Assembly (NCBI GenBank): GCA_907163375.1 | Contig: CAJQUW010015614.1 | Coordinates: forward strand, 62,001 to 126,000 | Reading direction: 5' to 3' | Origin: Prostheceraeus crozeri | Lineage: Eukaryota > Platyhelminthes > Polycladida > Euryleptidae | DNA length: 64,000 bases | Shown here: in pieces, positions 10,301-19,700 of the stretch | Position numbering within the stretch: position 1 is the first letter of the stretch | How the letters are laid out: every line of letters starts with the position of its first letter | Translations under genes and position numbers: made by a program | Notes under the pieces: model-generated | Seen by the model: the letters and a program-made list of their open reading frames with translations, nothing else | What the model was told of the DNA's origin: nothing | Database searches by the model: none

Positions 10301-11925
10301 GTTAGAGCGGTTACAAGATTTTAGGTCGGAGCTCGCTCACCTGAAAAAATCCTAAGTGTCAGAGTGGCTTTGTATGGGTAAAATTTTGAAAATTTTCCAA
10401 AGTGTGGAATTTCGACCTAGGACCGCCACCAAAACATTTTTCATCAAATTTCACTGACCCCCCCCCCCGACAGCAATCTTCTAACTTTGGTTCTAGTGGA
10501 CGGATTTTGTCTTACAGCTACTCGTTTGAAAGAGGAGAAAAAACTGCTCGACAACATTTTTTGTTGCGAGTCAATCGGACCAGCCGTTCACAAGTTAGAG
10601 CGGTTACAAGATTTTAGGTCGGAGCTCGCTCACCTGAAAAAATCCTAAGTGTCAGAGTGGCTTTGTATGGGTAAAATTTTGAAAATTTTCCAAAGTGTTG
10701 AATTTCGACCTAGGACCGCCACCAAAACATTTTTCATCAAATTTCACTGACCCCCCCCCGACAGCAATCTTCTAACTTTGGTTCTAGTGGACGGATTTTG
10801 TCTTACAGCTACTCGTTTGAAAGAGGAGAAAAAACTGCTCGACAACATTTTTTGTTGCGAGTCAATCGGACCAGCCGTTCACAAGTTAGAGCGGTTACAA
10901 GATTTTAGGTCGGAGCTCGCTCACCTGAAAAAATCCTAAGTGTCAGAGTGGCTTTGTATGGGTAAAATTTTGAAAATTTTCCAAAGTGTGGAATTTCGAC
11001 CTAGGACCGCCACCAAAACATTTTTCATCAAATTTCACTGACCCCCCCCCCCGACAGCAATCTTCTAACTTTGGTTCTAGTGGACGGATTTTGTCTTAAA
11101 GCTACTCGTTTGAAAGAGGAGAAAAAACTGCTCGACAACATTTTTTGTTGCGAGTCAATCGGACCAGCCGTTCACAAGTTAGAGCGGTTACAAGATTTTA
11201 GGTCGGAGCTCGCTCACCTGAAAAAATCCTAAGTGTCAGAGTGGCTTTGTATGGGTAAAATTTTGAAAATTTTCCAAAGTGTGGAATTTCGACCTGGGAC
11301 CGTCACCAAAACATTTTTCATCAAATTTCACTGACCTCCCCCCCCCCGGACAGCTAGCTTCTATCTTGGCTTCTAGTGGACGGATTTTGTCGTGCAATAG
11401 CTCGTTTGAAAGCTAAGAGTGAGACAAATTCAGTGAAAGAATCGGCTTGTTCCTATCTGTCTTCGTTCAAAAGTTAGAGCGGTTACAAGATTTTAGGTCG
11501 GAGCTCGCTCACCTGAAAAAATCCTGTGTCAGAGTGACTTTGTATGGGTAAAATTTTGAAAATTTTCCAAAGTGTGGAATTTCGACCTGGGACCGTCACC
11601 AAAACATTTTTCATCAAATTTCACTGACCTCCCCCCCCCGGACAGCTAGCTTCTATCTTGGCTTCTAGTGGACGGATTTTGTCGTGCAATAGCTCGTTTG
11701 AAAGCTAAGAGTGAGACAAATTCAGTGAAAGAATCGGCTTGTTCCTATCTGTCTTCGTTCAAAAGTTAGAGCGGTTACAAGATTTTAGGTCGGAGCTCGC
11801 TCACCTGAAAAAATCCTAAGTGTCAGAGTGACTTTGTATGGGTAAAATTTTGAAAATTTTCCAAAGTGTGGAATTTCGACCTGGGACCGTCACCAAAACA
11901 TTTTTCATCAAATTTCTCTGAACGA
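10301..11925. repeat. ~292-bp tandem repeat, about 5.5 copies
   Basis: Units begin GTTAGAGCGGTTACAAGATT at 10301, 10594, 10885, 11178, 11473 and 11765, so the period is 291-295 bp. Each has a poly-C run of 9-11 and a distal third of one of two types: type A (CTGCTCGACAACATTTTTTG) or type B (AGACAAATTCAGTGAAAGAA). Type B also occurs at the inner end of the terminal repeat, so the order is B-A-A-A-B-B. No credible gene. Confidence 0.92.
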
Positions 11926-12050
11926 GGGGGGGGAGGTCAGTGAAATTTGATAAAAAATGTTTTGGTTAAGGTCCCAGGTTGAAATTCGGAAGTTTTAAAT
12001 TTTTCAAAATTTTCACCACACTGGAGCTCTCACACTTAGGAATTTTTTCA
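11805..12050. repeat. Inverted copy closing the tandem array
   Basis: The last unit (to about 11920) is followed by a diverged reverse-complement copy of its start (GGTCAGTGAAATTTGATAAA... to AGGAATTTTTTCAC). The two make an imperfect ~120-bp-arm hairpin centred near 11925. Confidence 0.8.
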
Positions 12051-12222
12051 CTTGTGGCATGTTACATGGACATGTGCTGGCGGACCAACTTCCCGTGGTC
12101 ATATGAGAATGGTTCAGGTGTCATATTGTAAAGAATGATGAGACAAATCGTTTGCAACAAACCGCATGTCGCTACGATGAATACTTTCGGAGATAGAGCC
12201 ATTTTAAGTTTTCTTCCGAGCA

Positions 12223-12230
12223 TATATAAA
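12223..12230 (+). promoter_or_regulatory. TATA box of the coiled-coil gene
   Basis: TATATAAA about 42 bases before the donor of a leader intron (12272-12800; GTAAGC...TCTTACAG). The ATG at 12819 comes 19 bases after the acceptor. Confidence 0.7.
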
Positions 12231-12271
12231 CCCCCGACAACGTAAGTCTGATCACTTCATCGAAAGACGAG

Positions 12272-12800
12272 GTAAGCGACGGTCGTCGCTCTGAGCTCCC
12301 GATATCGGGTGCAAAGGACTCTATCTTTTGAAGTAGGCAAGCTATCTTGCTACTTCAAAGTTTGTATGATAGAGTTTGATAGTGTCTTTACTACTGATAA
12401 AATTTTTTAAAAGTAGTATGAGTAGTAAAATGCGGAATTTTTTAAAAATTCTTAATTTTCACTTTTTTCAAAGTTTTAACATATAGACTAAGGTTTTCAA
12501 GTATCCTGAGTTCAAATATGCTATCAGATTTGAAATTTAACTAAGTCTAAGGCAGCTTTGAGGGGTTAGATCCAGCTACTGATCACTACCTTTGACTCGG
12601 CGTTCCTGTTACCACTTCGGGGCAGTGACAATGATGTCTTCAGCTGTAAAGAGCGGGTATCGGGGAAGATCTCTCACTTCCCTAGTGATCGGTACAAGGC
12701 CTTCGGGCTGTCGACGGGATCGAGTGCCACTCACTACACTCTTTAGGAATATGACTGTACTACATGATTCCAAACTTATACAAATTTCATTATCTTACAG
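12272..12800 (+). other. Leader intron with hairpin-rich core
   Basis: Canonical ends (GAG|GTAAGC and TTACAG|TTCAC). The 12590-12730 part is rich in small hairpins, including GGCCTTCGGGCT (a UUCG-capped stem) and CCACTTCGGGG. This is unlike the AT-rich flanks (12310-12590) and suggests a structured RNA that I do not recognise. Confidence 0.55.
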
Positions 12801-12818
12801 TTCACAATAAAATCTAAC

Positions 12819-13997
12819 ATGGCCAATGACAAAAATCGCAAATATCACATCAAAATGTGCTCTTGTGGGCGAGTTAATCGCAGTGCGGACGCCAAAGCTC
12901 ATGTGAAGAAGGCGGGCACCGGCCACATGATTGTCTTGAATAGGGTTGCTTGCGTAAAGTGTAGAGTGCTGAAGGGTGATGAGGATGAGGTGCGTTTTTA
13001 CAGAGTGCATGCTGACTGTAGTGGTGGTTTAGTGACTGATTTGAGATTTACGCAGTTGATTGTGGAAGAGAGGGAGCGAATGTTGGCGAATGTTGCGAAT
13101 GTTGTTGAGAATGTTGTTGAGAATGTTGTTGAGAATGATGAGTTGGCGAGAGCGGTTGCGTCGTTGGAGGGTGAGATTGAGCAGCGGAAGAGAGTGCTTG
13201 AGAGTGATGATGAGGATGATGTGGATTTAGATAGGGAGCGTGTGAGGAAGCGTGTGAGGAAGTTGAGCTCTTCGTCATCGGAGGTGTCCAACATCGTCAT
13301 CACCGACCCCCCGAAGAGCTCATCTTCCCCAAAAGTGAAGAGTGGTGGGATTCGTGTGCAGTCGGCGAGGTGGTTGAAGGATGAAGAGAAGAGGCATGTT
13401 TCGCAGCAGATGGCGCATGAGTTGTTAGTGAATAAGTTTGAGAGTTTGAAGAAAGTGAAGGATGAAGTTGTGAAGGAGTTGGATGAGTTGAAAAAGAAGG
13501 ATTTGAAGTCGAAGGAGGTGGCGGATGAAAACATTAGAATGAGGCGTTGTGTGACTGATTTGAAGAATAAGACGCGAGAGTTGGAAGAGAAGAATGATGC
13601 GTGTGAGAAGAGGGCGAGTGCTGCGGAGAGAAGAATGAGAGATGCAGAGGCGAAGTTTGAGGAGATGATGAAGGAGATGAGTGTGTTGAGAGCGAGGAAT
13701 GTTGAGTTGGAGAGGACTGTGGCTCGGCGGGGTGATGAGAGGCAGGCGTGTGAGAAGTTGGAGCGCATGAGGGATGAGTGGGAACGTGTGAATGAGGATC
13801 GTTTGTTTGAATTTCACATCCCTATTCGGGACAATCATTTGGCCGGCGAAGTACTCGTAAACCAGAATTTAGACGAATCCATCCTATGCTACAACGGTCA
13901 TCCCACGAAAAAATGCCTCCACGCCAGCTTACGAATGCGCGGTCACTTGCATAAATTTTCGATTCGGAAACGCGCGAGACTACCTAAGGATGACTAA
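12819..13997 (+). CDS. Polinton coiled-coil protein with N-terminal zinc-binding motif
   Basis: 392 residues. The N-terminus (about 1-75) has CSCG, a later CVKC and a histidine (HAKAHVKK-like region), possibly a zinc-binding head. About 85-105 is a repeated NVVE tract encoded by tandem GAATGTTGTTGA units. There is an acidic patch (ESDDEDDVDLD) next to a basic run (RERVRKRVRK), then a Ser-rich linker. About 195-330 is a long heptad-rich, Lys/Glu-rich coiled coil. The tail is a short basic domain (KFSIRKRARLPKDD). I do not recognise the family and it is not one of the core Polinton genes. Codon use (many GAG/GTG, G-rich) differs from the AT-rich structural genes, which may mean separate acquisition. 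A GTAAGT...TTGCAG intron (14002-14061) follows the stop. Confidence 0.75.
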   Translation: MANDKNRKYHIKMCSCGRVNRSADAKAHVKKAGTGHMIVLNRVACVKCRVLKGDEDEVRFYRVHADCSGGLVTDLRFTQLIVEERERMLANVANVVENVVENVVENDELARAVASLEGEIEQRKRVLESDDEDDVDLDRERVRKRVRKLSSSSSEVSNIVITDPPKSSSSPKVKSGGIRVQSARWLKDEEKRHVSQQMAHELLVNKFESLKKVKDEVVKELDELKKKDLKSKEVADENIRMRRCVTDLKNKTRELEEKNDACEKRASAAERRMRDAEAKFEEMMKEMSVLRARNVELERTVARRGDERQACEKLERMRDEWERVNEDRLFEFHIPIRDNHLAGEVLVNQNLDESILCYNGHPTKKCLHASLRMRGHLHKFSIRKRARLPKDD

Positions 13998-14093
13998 CTT
14001 GGTAAGTGAAAAGCAAATAAGATAGTATATCCTATTCTAATACATATCATTTTCATTGCAGATCTTTGCCCGCCTTCACCACCCCATCAATTT

Positions 14094-14239
14094 ACTCCCG
14101 AGAACGAACCATCGGCTCTCTTAAGGGCCACCTAGGGGCAAGACATGATAGAACCTCCACGCGGTTTGCCCTGGGCAGTCTTCGGACTGGCGAATACTAT
14201 CATTAAGTTGAATCTGCTATCAGTCAACTTGAACGTTGC
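14094..14239 (+). repeat. Ribozyme-bearing repeat, copy 1
   Basis: 146-bp unit from ACTCCCGAGAACGAACCATC to TCAACTTGAACGTTGC, repeated at 14568 and 15087. Besides the ribozyme it has an upstream hairpin (GGCTCT-CTTA-AGGGCC) and a downstream one (AAGTTGA...CTG-CTAT-CAG-TCAACTT). Copy 1 has a stop codon in the frame that stays open in the other copies, so the unit is not protein-coding. Confidence 0.92.
14135..14203 (+). ncRNA. HDV-like self-cleaving ribozyme 1
   Basis: The nested double-pseudoknot order of the hepatitis delta ribozyme is present. P1 is GGGGCAA pairing with TTGCCCT, and its first pair is the G.U wobble at the cleavage site. P2 is ATGATAG pairing with CTATCAT. P3 is ACC/GGT with loop TCCACGC. 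J1.1/4 is GGGCA. P4 is GTC-TTCG-GAC. J4/2 is TGGCGAATA, whose C at 14191 matches the catalytic C75. Cleavage is predicted between 14134 and 14135. The loop differs from copies 2 and 3 only at the variable fourth base. It lies in the 3' region of the coiled-coil gene, after its spliced 3' UTR. Confidence 0.85.
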
Positions 14240-14254
14240 GTCGCGTTAGAGGGG

Positions 14255-14262
14255 TATATAAA
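14255..14262 (+). promoter_or_regulatory. TATA box of the 88-residue gene
   Basis: TATATAAA, 32 bases before the ATG at 14294, so the leader would be only a few bases long. It lies 52 bases after ribozyme 1. Confidence 0.8.
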
Positions 14263-14293
14263 CCACTGCCTCTCATTTCATTTCATTTCAATC

Positions 14294-14560
14294 ATGCAGA
14301 CGCCGAACAGTCAAGTCAGCTCTCCTCGCGGACCGCAGTTAAGGCCGCGAAATTTATTTGAGGAGTTCGTCAGGCTAGAGGAGCAAGACAGAGTCCACAA
14401 CAATCTTGCTCGGATTGGCAATCCGATGACAGCAACTGCTGTCAATCCAACGGAATGGCGCTACATTCCACTCTATACTCACATGCCAGTTAGTGTGGAA
14501 GTCGACAGTGCTACCAAAGAGAGAGTCTTTGACTCTCTCAGCAGAATTGGTAGGCTGTAG
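14294..14560 (+). CDS. Small Polinton protein, 88 residues, unknown
   Basis: Starts MQTPNSQVSSPRGPQLRPRN and ends SLSRIGRL. Hydrophilic, with no membrane segment or cysteines. Its own TATA box and the ribozyme repeat starting 8 bases after its stop mark it as a compact independent gene. The motif LARIGNP near residue 40 is echoed by LSRIGRL at the end, which may be an internal repeat. No family recognised. Confidence 0.65.
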   Translation: MQTPNSQVSSPRGPQLRPRNLFEEFVRLEEQDRVHNNLARIGNPMTATAVNPTEWRYIPLYTHMPVSVEVDSATKERVFDSLSRIGRL

Positions 14561-14567
14561 GATGACG

Positions 14568-14708
14568 ACTCCCGAGAACGAACCATCGGCTCTCTTAAGG
14601 GCCACCATGGGGCAAGACATGATAGAACCTCCTCGCGGTTTGCCCTGGGCAGTCTTCGGACTGGCGAATACTATCATTAAGTTGAATCTGCTATCAGTCA
14701 ACTTGAAC
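14568..14708 (+). repeat. Ribozyme-bearing repeat, copy 2
   Basis: Same unit as 14094-14239; it begins 8 bases after the stop of the 88-residue gene and is followed by the 20-mer GCAGTCGATTGCTATCCCTG, seen again in the 205-bp tandem repeat at 15573-15976. Confidence 0.92.
14609..14677 (+). ncRNA. HDV-like self-cleaving ribozyme 2
   Basis: Same fold as copy 1. Its L3 loop, TCCTCGC, is identical to that of the genomic hepatitis delta ribozyme. Catalytic-C equivalent at 14665; predicted cleavage between 14608 and 14609, in CCAT|GGGG. It would cut the transcript of the 88-residue gene about 48 bases after the stop codon. Confidence 0.88.
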
Positions 14709-14776
14709 ATTATGCAGTCGATTGCTATCCCTGAAGCATTCTGATTCGCTGTTGAGCAATTCATTGTTGAAAACCC

Positions 14777-14784
14777 TATATAAG
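14777..14784 (+). promoter_or_regulatory. TATA box of the 83-residue gene
   Basis: TATATAAG, 41 bases before the ATG at 14825 and about 100 bases after ribozyme 2. Confidence 0.75.
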
Positions 14785-14824
14785 CCAGAAGATTGTAGCG
14801 CTTCTCATTCAATTTGAAGTCACG

Positions 14825-15076
14825 ATGGAAGCGACATCTGCCGACAATATTCCCGTCTTCACTGATGAAGACAACGGCATTCCCGAGTTCGTCATCCTCG
14901 ACGAGTGGGATGAGGATGAGAAGAAGGGGAAGATCAAGAGGATCGTTTGGACGGATGAGGTGTGGACTCCAAATACCACCCGCATCCGAAAGGTGCCAGA
15001 TGCACCACCACGGCTTAGGCGGTATAGGGTATACGAGAACCTAACCGTCATACCTATTGACTATTCAAGCCAATAG
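14825..15076 (+). CDS. Small acidic Polinton protein, 83 residues, unknown
   Basis: Starts MEATSADNIPVFTDEDNGIP. Acidic N-terminal half (FVILDEWDEDEKKGK), then a basic, proline-containing C-terminal half (KVPDAPPRLRRYRVYEN). No cysteine, signal or membrane segment. It has its own TATA box, and the ribozyme repeat begins 10 bases after the stop. This repeats the TATA-gene-ribozyme layout of the previous gene, and that layout is the main reason to accept so short a frame. No family recognised. Confidence 0.62.
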   Translation: MEATSADNIPVFTDEDNGIPEFVILDEWDEDEKKGKIKRIVWTDEVWTPNTTRIRKVPDAPPRLRRYRVYENLTVIPIDYSSQ

Positions 15077-15086
15077 TCATCTTGTT

Positions 15087-15232
15087 ACTCCCGAGAACGA
15101 ACCATCGGCTCTCTTAAGGGCCACCATGGGGCAAGACATGATAGAACCTCCTCGCGGTTTGCCCTGGGCAGTCTTCGGACTGGCGAATACTATCATTAAG
15201 TTGAATCTGCTATCAGTCAACTTGAACGTTGC
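15087..15232 (+). repeat. Ribozyme-bearing repeat, copy 3
   Basis: Third copy of the 146-bp unit; it follows the 83-residue gene and differs from copy 2 hardly at all. No TATA-driven gene follows it. Confidence 0.92.
15128..15196 (+). ncRNA. HDV-like self-cleaving ribozyme 3
   Basis: Same sequence and fold as copy 2; catalytic-C equivalent at 15184; predicted cleavage between 15127 and 15128. Confidence 0.88.
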
Positions 15233-15572
15233 AAATGCAGTTCGGTGTAATACTTCCTTTCGACGGGCGTTCCTGTAAAGGGCGGCGGTGAAACCCGTAG
15301 CTATGCATACCGCAAGGGACATTCGGCAATGGTCAATCTTGTTAAACCTCTCTGCGTCATGTTTGCAAGTGATTGCCTCTGTCTCAACGTAGTATGCATT
15401 CGCGCCAGGGCGACATTTAGCCAACTGTCGAAGGTTGCCTAAAACTTTCCATTGCATACGTTATGAGAACCATGAGTTCTACCTGTCTCTATCAATGAGA
15501 CGAATTGATGAATGGAATGAAATGGGAGGACACTCACGCGCCACACGCAACATAACACACTTCTCTCTTCCG
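15233..15572. other. Gene-free stretch, possibly structured
   Basis: GC-richer than its surroundings, with complementary segments such as ACGGG/CCCGT around GCGGCGGTGAAACCCGTAGC. No open frame I believe. The word GCGTTCCTGT is shared with the leader intron at about 12600. Confidence 0.4.
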
Positions 15573-15976
15573 TAGTCTAACAAGCTCTTTACACATGGAT
15601 CGCAGTCGATTGCTATCCCTGTATCAGAAGTGTAAGCTATCTTAATTTATTTGACACTATTTTATCTACCATCATCGTCCATATGAAATGTTTTTAGATT
15701 TACAAGTTAGACTAAGCGTGCTACTATTTCCAAATGAAAAAGTATACATGGTTAAATCATCCACTTAAGCCCATCCATAGTCTAACAAGCTCTTTACACA
15801 TGGATCGCAGTCGATTGCTATCCCTGTATCAGAAGTGTAAGCTATCTTAATTTATTTGACACTATTTTATCTACCATCATCGTCCATATGAAATGTTTTT
15901 AGATTTACAAGTTAGACTAAGCGTGCTACTATTTCCAAATGAAAAAGTATACATGGTTAAATTATTCACTAAAACC
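15573..15976. repeat. 205-bp tandem duplication
   Basis: Two copies, starting TAGTCTAACAAGCTCTTTAC at 15573 and 15778, nearly identical over ~198 bp. Each contains GCAGTCGATTGCTATCCCTG, also found just after ribozyme 2. No gene. Confidence 0.9.
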
Positions 15977-16027
15977 CCATTCAAGTAAGTCAGTATGAAA
16001 GCAAAGATAATACGAAATAAACATTTA

Positions 16028-16465
16028 TTATGGCATGTATTTCAAAAGGTCTTCATCGTCAATATCGTCCCAGAGTCTGGCTTCACATAGATTACAAAAA
16101 CAGTTGAGCTGCTTTAAACGTTCTTCTGCAGCGTCCCTCACTTTCTCAATGTACGCCCACTCCGCCACGGTTCGCGGTTGGGAGTTAGGGGTGTACCACT
16201 CCCATATTTGATGCAAGTGCGACTTGCTGGTCATCTCCATCACCCCTTCGGCATCATATTGTAAATATTTCCACCGTATGCCTGTTAGGTCGGGCAACTC
16301 CTCTTCATCCTCCTCCGATAATGATAACTTTCGTATATTGTCGAGATTGTATGTCTTCTCCACCTTCGCCTTTCTTGGTGCATTTGGTGTAACGAGCACC
16401 TTTGCTGATGTATATGGAGAGGAGAACTCCAATGCGGTATTTGGTGTTGTTGGAGGACTTGTCAT
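16028..16465 (-). CDS. Polinton protein, 145 residues, unknown
   Basis: Starts MTSPPTTPNTALEFSSPYTS. The Ser/Thr/Pro-rich N-terminus (about 1-35) looks disordered; then an acidic patch (LSEEDEEELPDL); then a Trp/Tyr-rich segment (IRWKYLQYDAEG, HQIWEWYTP, VAEWAYIEKV); then a Cys cluster (CFCNLCEARLW) and acidic end. The stop overlaps an AATAAA poly(A) signal, typical of compact viral genes. It is divergent from the polymerase gene, sharing the ~110-bp promoter gap. No family recognised. Confidence 0.6.
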   Translation of the reverse strand: MTSPPTTPNTALEFSSPYTSAKVLVTPNAPRKAKVEKTYNLDNIRKLSLSEEDEEELPDLTGIRWKYLQYDAEGVMEMTSKSHLHQIWEWYTPNSQPRTVAEWAYIEKVRDAAEERLKQLNCFCNLCEARLWDDIDDEDLLKYMP

Positions 16466-16578
16466 GTTGTCTTTGAAATGCTGACTTTGAATAATGATAA
16501 CTTTAACATTTTTCTAATTCTTAAGTATACACAAGCAGCCAATCAGAATGAACATCCAATGAATGAAGAGGATGAAAG

Positions 16579-16586
16579 TATATAAG
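16579..16586 (+). promoter_or_regulatory. TATA box of the DNA polymerase gene
   Basis: TATATAAG, upstream of the spliced leader of the polymerase gene. Confidence 0.7.
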
Positions 16587-16721
16587 CAAAGTGACATTCA
16601 GGTCATTTCATTTAATCTGTGAATCATACAAGTGACGAACGCACGATCTCTCTCTTTGACTATTATTTGAGTGAAGTCTCTATCTTGTAGAAGTATCAAC
16701 CTTAAACTTGATTTCGTTGAA

Positions 16722-19700
16722 ATGGTAAGTTGAAAATTTCCTCTCATCTCCCTCAAACGTGTGACTAATAGCATCTTCCTCAATTTCAGGCATCAACTTC
16801 ATCACCAACGCCCTCTCTTCTCGAGGAAAGTTTAGAGTTATTGAGTCAAGGTAGGTTGTAACACTACACTGAGGCTTGAACAGAGATGAAAGAATGATTT
16901 CTCTTTCAGGTGATGTGAGTTCCAGCTCAGGACTCTCGCGGCAAGGCAACGAGTGGGAATGTGCCGACTGCGGACATATGTTTACAAGGAAGCACAGTCT
17001 CCTTCGACACATCAAACAACGTGTGTGTCAACGCAAAGCGGTGTCAATCTCCGGAGGTGAAGTTGATTCTGACGATGACATCTCCTTTCCTTGCGATTTG
17101 TGCCCTCTTTCTTTTGATAGTCACTTTCAGCGATCTTCGCACAGACTTCAACACACGCATGCAAATGATCACTACACCAACGGTACCTCTACCATCTCCC
17201 TCATTAATGTTTCACATAATAATTTAGTACGCGACTACTGCATGGAGTCCAATACTCAAATTGTAGATTTTCCTGAGTGGCTCCTTCAAAATTCTAACAT
17301 TATCGAAGCGCTCTTCAATAATTTAGACAATTTTAGAATGAAGGCGCTCATCTACCTTAAACTAAAATATATTAAAATAGATTTTCAAACGGGTCAAGTG
17401 ACGGAGAGAATACAGTTTCATATTCCTTCCTCTTCCGCAACCGAAGTTGTAGACTGCGAGTCTTGGCTAAATTTTCACATTCAATGTTTAAAATCAAATG
17501 TAGATAAATTCAATCAACGCGACAGCGCTCTCATTTTTGATGGTGTGGACTCAGCCATATTCAAAATTTCCCTATTAGAAAGTCATGCAGCTCGAGGCAC
17601 ATTTAAACTTCCAAAAACGTTGTATAATAAGAAAGCTGTCATCAATGTTGATTGTAAATCACAGTGTTTCAAATATGCAGTCCTATCCATCCTTCACTAT
17701 AATGATATCAACGCGCATCGAGATCGCACCTATAGCTATAGACAGTGGGAGGATGAACTAGACTTTGAAGGTTGTGATAGTAACAACATGAAAATCAAAG
17801 ATGTAGAAACGTTCGAAAAACATAATAAGATTAAAATTGTCGTTCACGTGTGGGAGAAGGGGTTGAAGGGTGCCCGCTATAATTCACGTTCAACTTGTTA
17901 TGAACGTGTAGTCAACCTCTTATTAGTAAAACAAGATGATAGCGAGGAATGGCACTACTGTGGTATTCCCAAAATCTCTCGCTTGTACACTCACTTGGGG
18001 CACTCTAAAAGAGGTGAACATTTTGTATGCGACCGCTGCATCCGCTCATTTTGGAGTAAAGATAAATTTGAAACTCACTATGAATGGTGCAAGCGAGGTA
18101 AATTACAAATGGAACGCATGCCCAAAGATAAAATATTTTCACATAGGGATAATGGTGACGAATTAAGTCCCCTGCGTGTCATTTACGCAGACATAGAATG
18201 CTACATTGATGATATCATCCACAAGCCAGCAGCCATATCCTGCTATGAAGTATGGCATGACCACTTTAGGAATAGACAAAACAAAATGCATACTTGGCAA
18301 GGTGAAGATTGCATTTCAAAATTTCTAGAATTTCTCGATAAAGCTGCAAAATTTCAACAATCATATGATTCCCAATTGCAGCGTAAGTCACTACATATGT
18401 CAGATGAAGACAAACAAAAATTTGAAAGTTGCACATCCTGTCCTAAATGTCATAAAACGTTTGATGACGATAAAATTAAGAAAGTGCGTGATCATGATCA
18501 CATCACTGGTAAATTTAGAAACGCACTCTGCTCCAAATGTAACTTTTCACTTAGGTTGAGACGTCGTGTACTACCCGTCATTTTTCATAACTTTAAGGGC
18601 TATGACAGTCATATGCTCATAAAAGGAGGGTTGAGCCAGATGAAATCGTGGCAGTTTAATGTAATAGCACAAACGAGAGAAAAATTCATGGCAATGACAG
18701 CAAAAGTACCAGTAGATAAAACTAAAGAAAATAAGACAGTCTTCTTCGAAATAAAATTTTTAGATTCATTTCAATTCATGTCAGCGTCACTAGCTTCTCT
18801 CGTTCGTAATCTCAAGTTTCTTCCCCATAGTCAAACTTTGAAGAAACACTATCCAAACTTAACGGATGAAATAATCACTCGCAAAGGAGTCTTTCCTTAT
18901 GCGTATTTTAGCTCAATGTCTAAACTAAATGAAACAACCCTTCCTTCCATTGACAAATTCAAAAACGATTTGACGGGTGAAGATTGTCCAGTAGAGGACT
19001 ATGAACATGCTCAAGAGGCATGGTTAAAATTTAATTGTAAAACGTTTGGCGATTATATGATCGCTTACTTAGAATTAGATGTCATTTTGCTGGCTGATGT
19101 CTTTCAGGAGTTTCGACGAGTGGCATTAGAAGAAGACAAATTAGATCCTATCCACTTTGTCAGTCTACCAGCCATGTCCTTTAAATCAGCCTTTAAAATG
19201 ACTGGTGAGACCATTCATCTCTTACAAGACCCGGAGATGTATAATATATTTGAGCGCGGAATACGCGGTGGTCTCACATTTGTAAATAAACATCATATAA
19301 AATCTGAAACAGTAGGTGATGATCATATCCACCTAAAGTACTATGACCAAAATAATTTATATGGCAGTTCACTGTCTAAACCACTACCTCATTCCGAGTT
19401 TAGTTGGTTAAATCAAAATGAGCTTGAGTATTACTCCAACCCTTCAAACATACTGAATATTCCAGATGAAGGTGATTGGGGATATTATTTTGAAGTGGAT
19501 TTGATTTATCCAAATAGTATTAAAAATAAAACTGCTGATTTCCCACTCGCACCTGAATCTGGCGAAGTGACTGAAGATATGTTTTCACCATTCATGTCAC
19601 AATTTCATAATAACTTAACAGAGTGTGGACAGCCAAGGTACAAACCATGCCGCAAACTTTTACTCACCCAATATGATAAGAAAAATTATCTCGTACACTT

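Noticed and set aside
12998-13838. Long reverse-strand frames (256 and 137 residues) opposite the coiled-coil gene
   Set aside because: Ser/Phe- and Leu/His-rich mirror images of a G-rich coiled-coil gene; no motifs.
14493-15278. Conserved peptide ENEPSALLRATMGQDMIEPP and on, in the 146-bp repeats
   Set aside because: Copy 1 has a stop in this frame, and the sequence constraint is fully explained by the HDV-like ribozyme fold.
15470-15530. Hammerhead-like core (GAATTGATGAATGG)
   Set aside because: The CUGAUGA and GAAA core elements are not both present with pairing stems.
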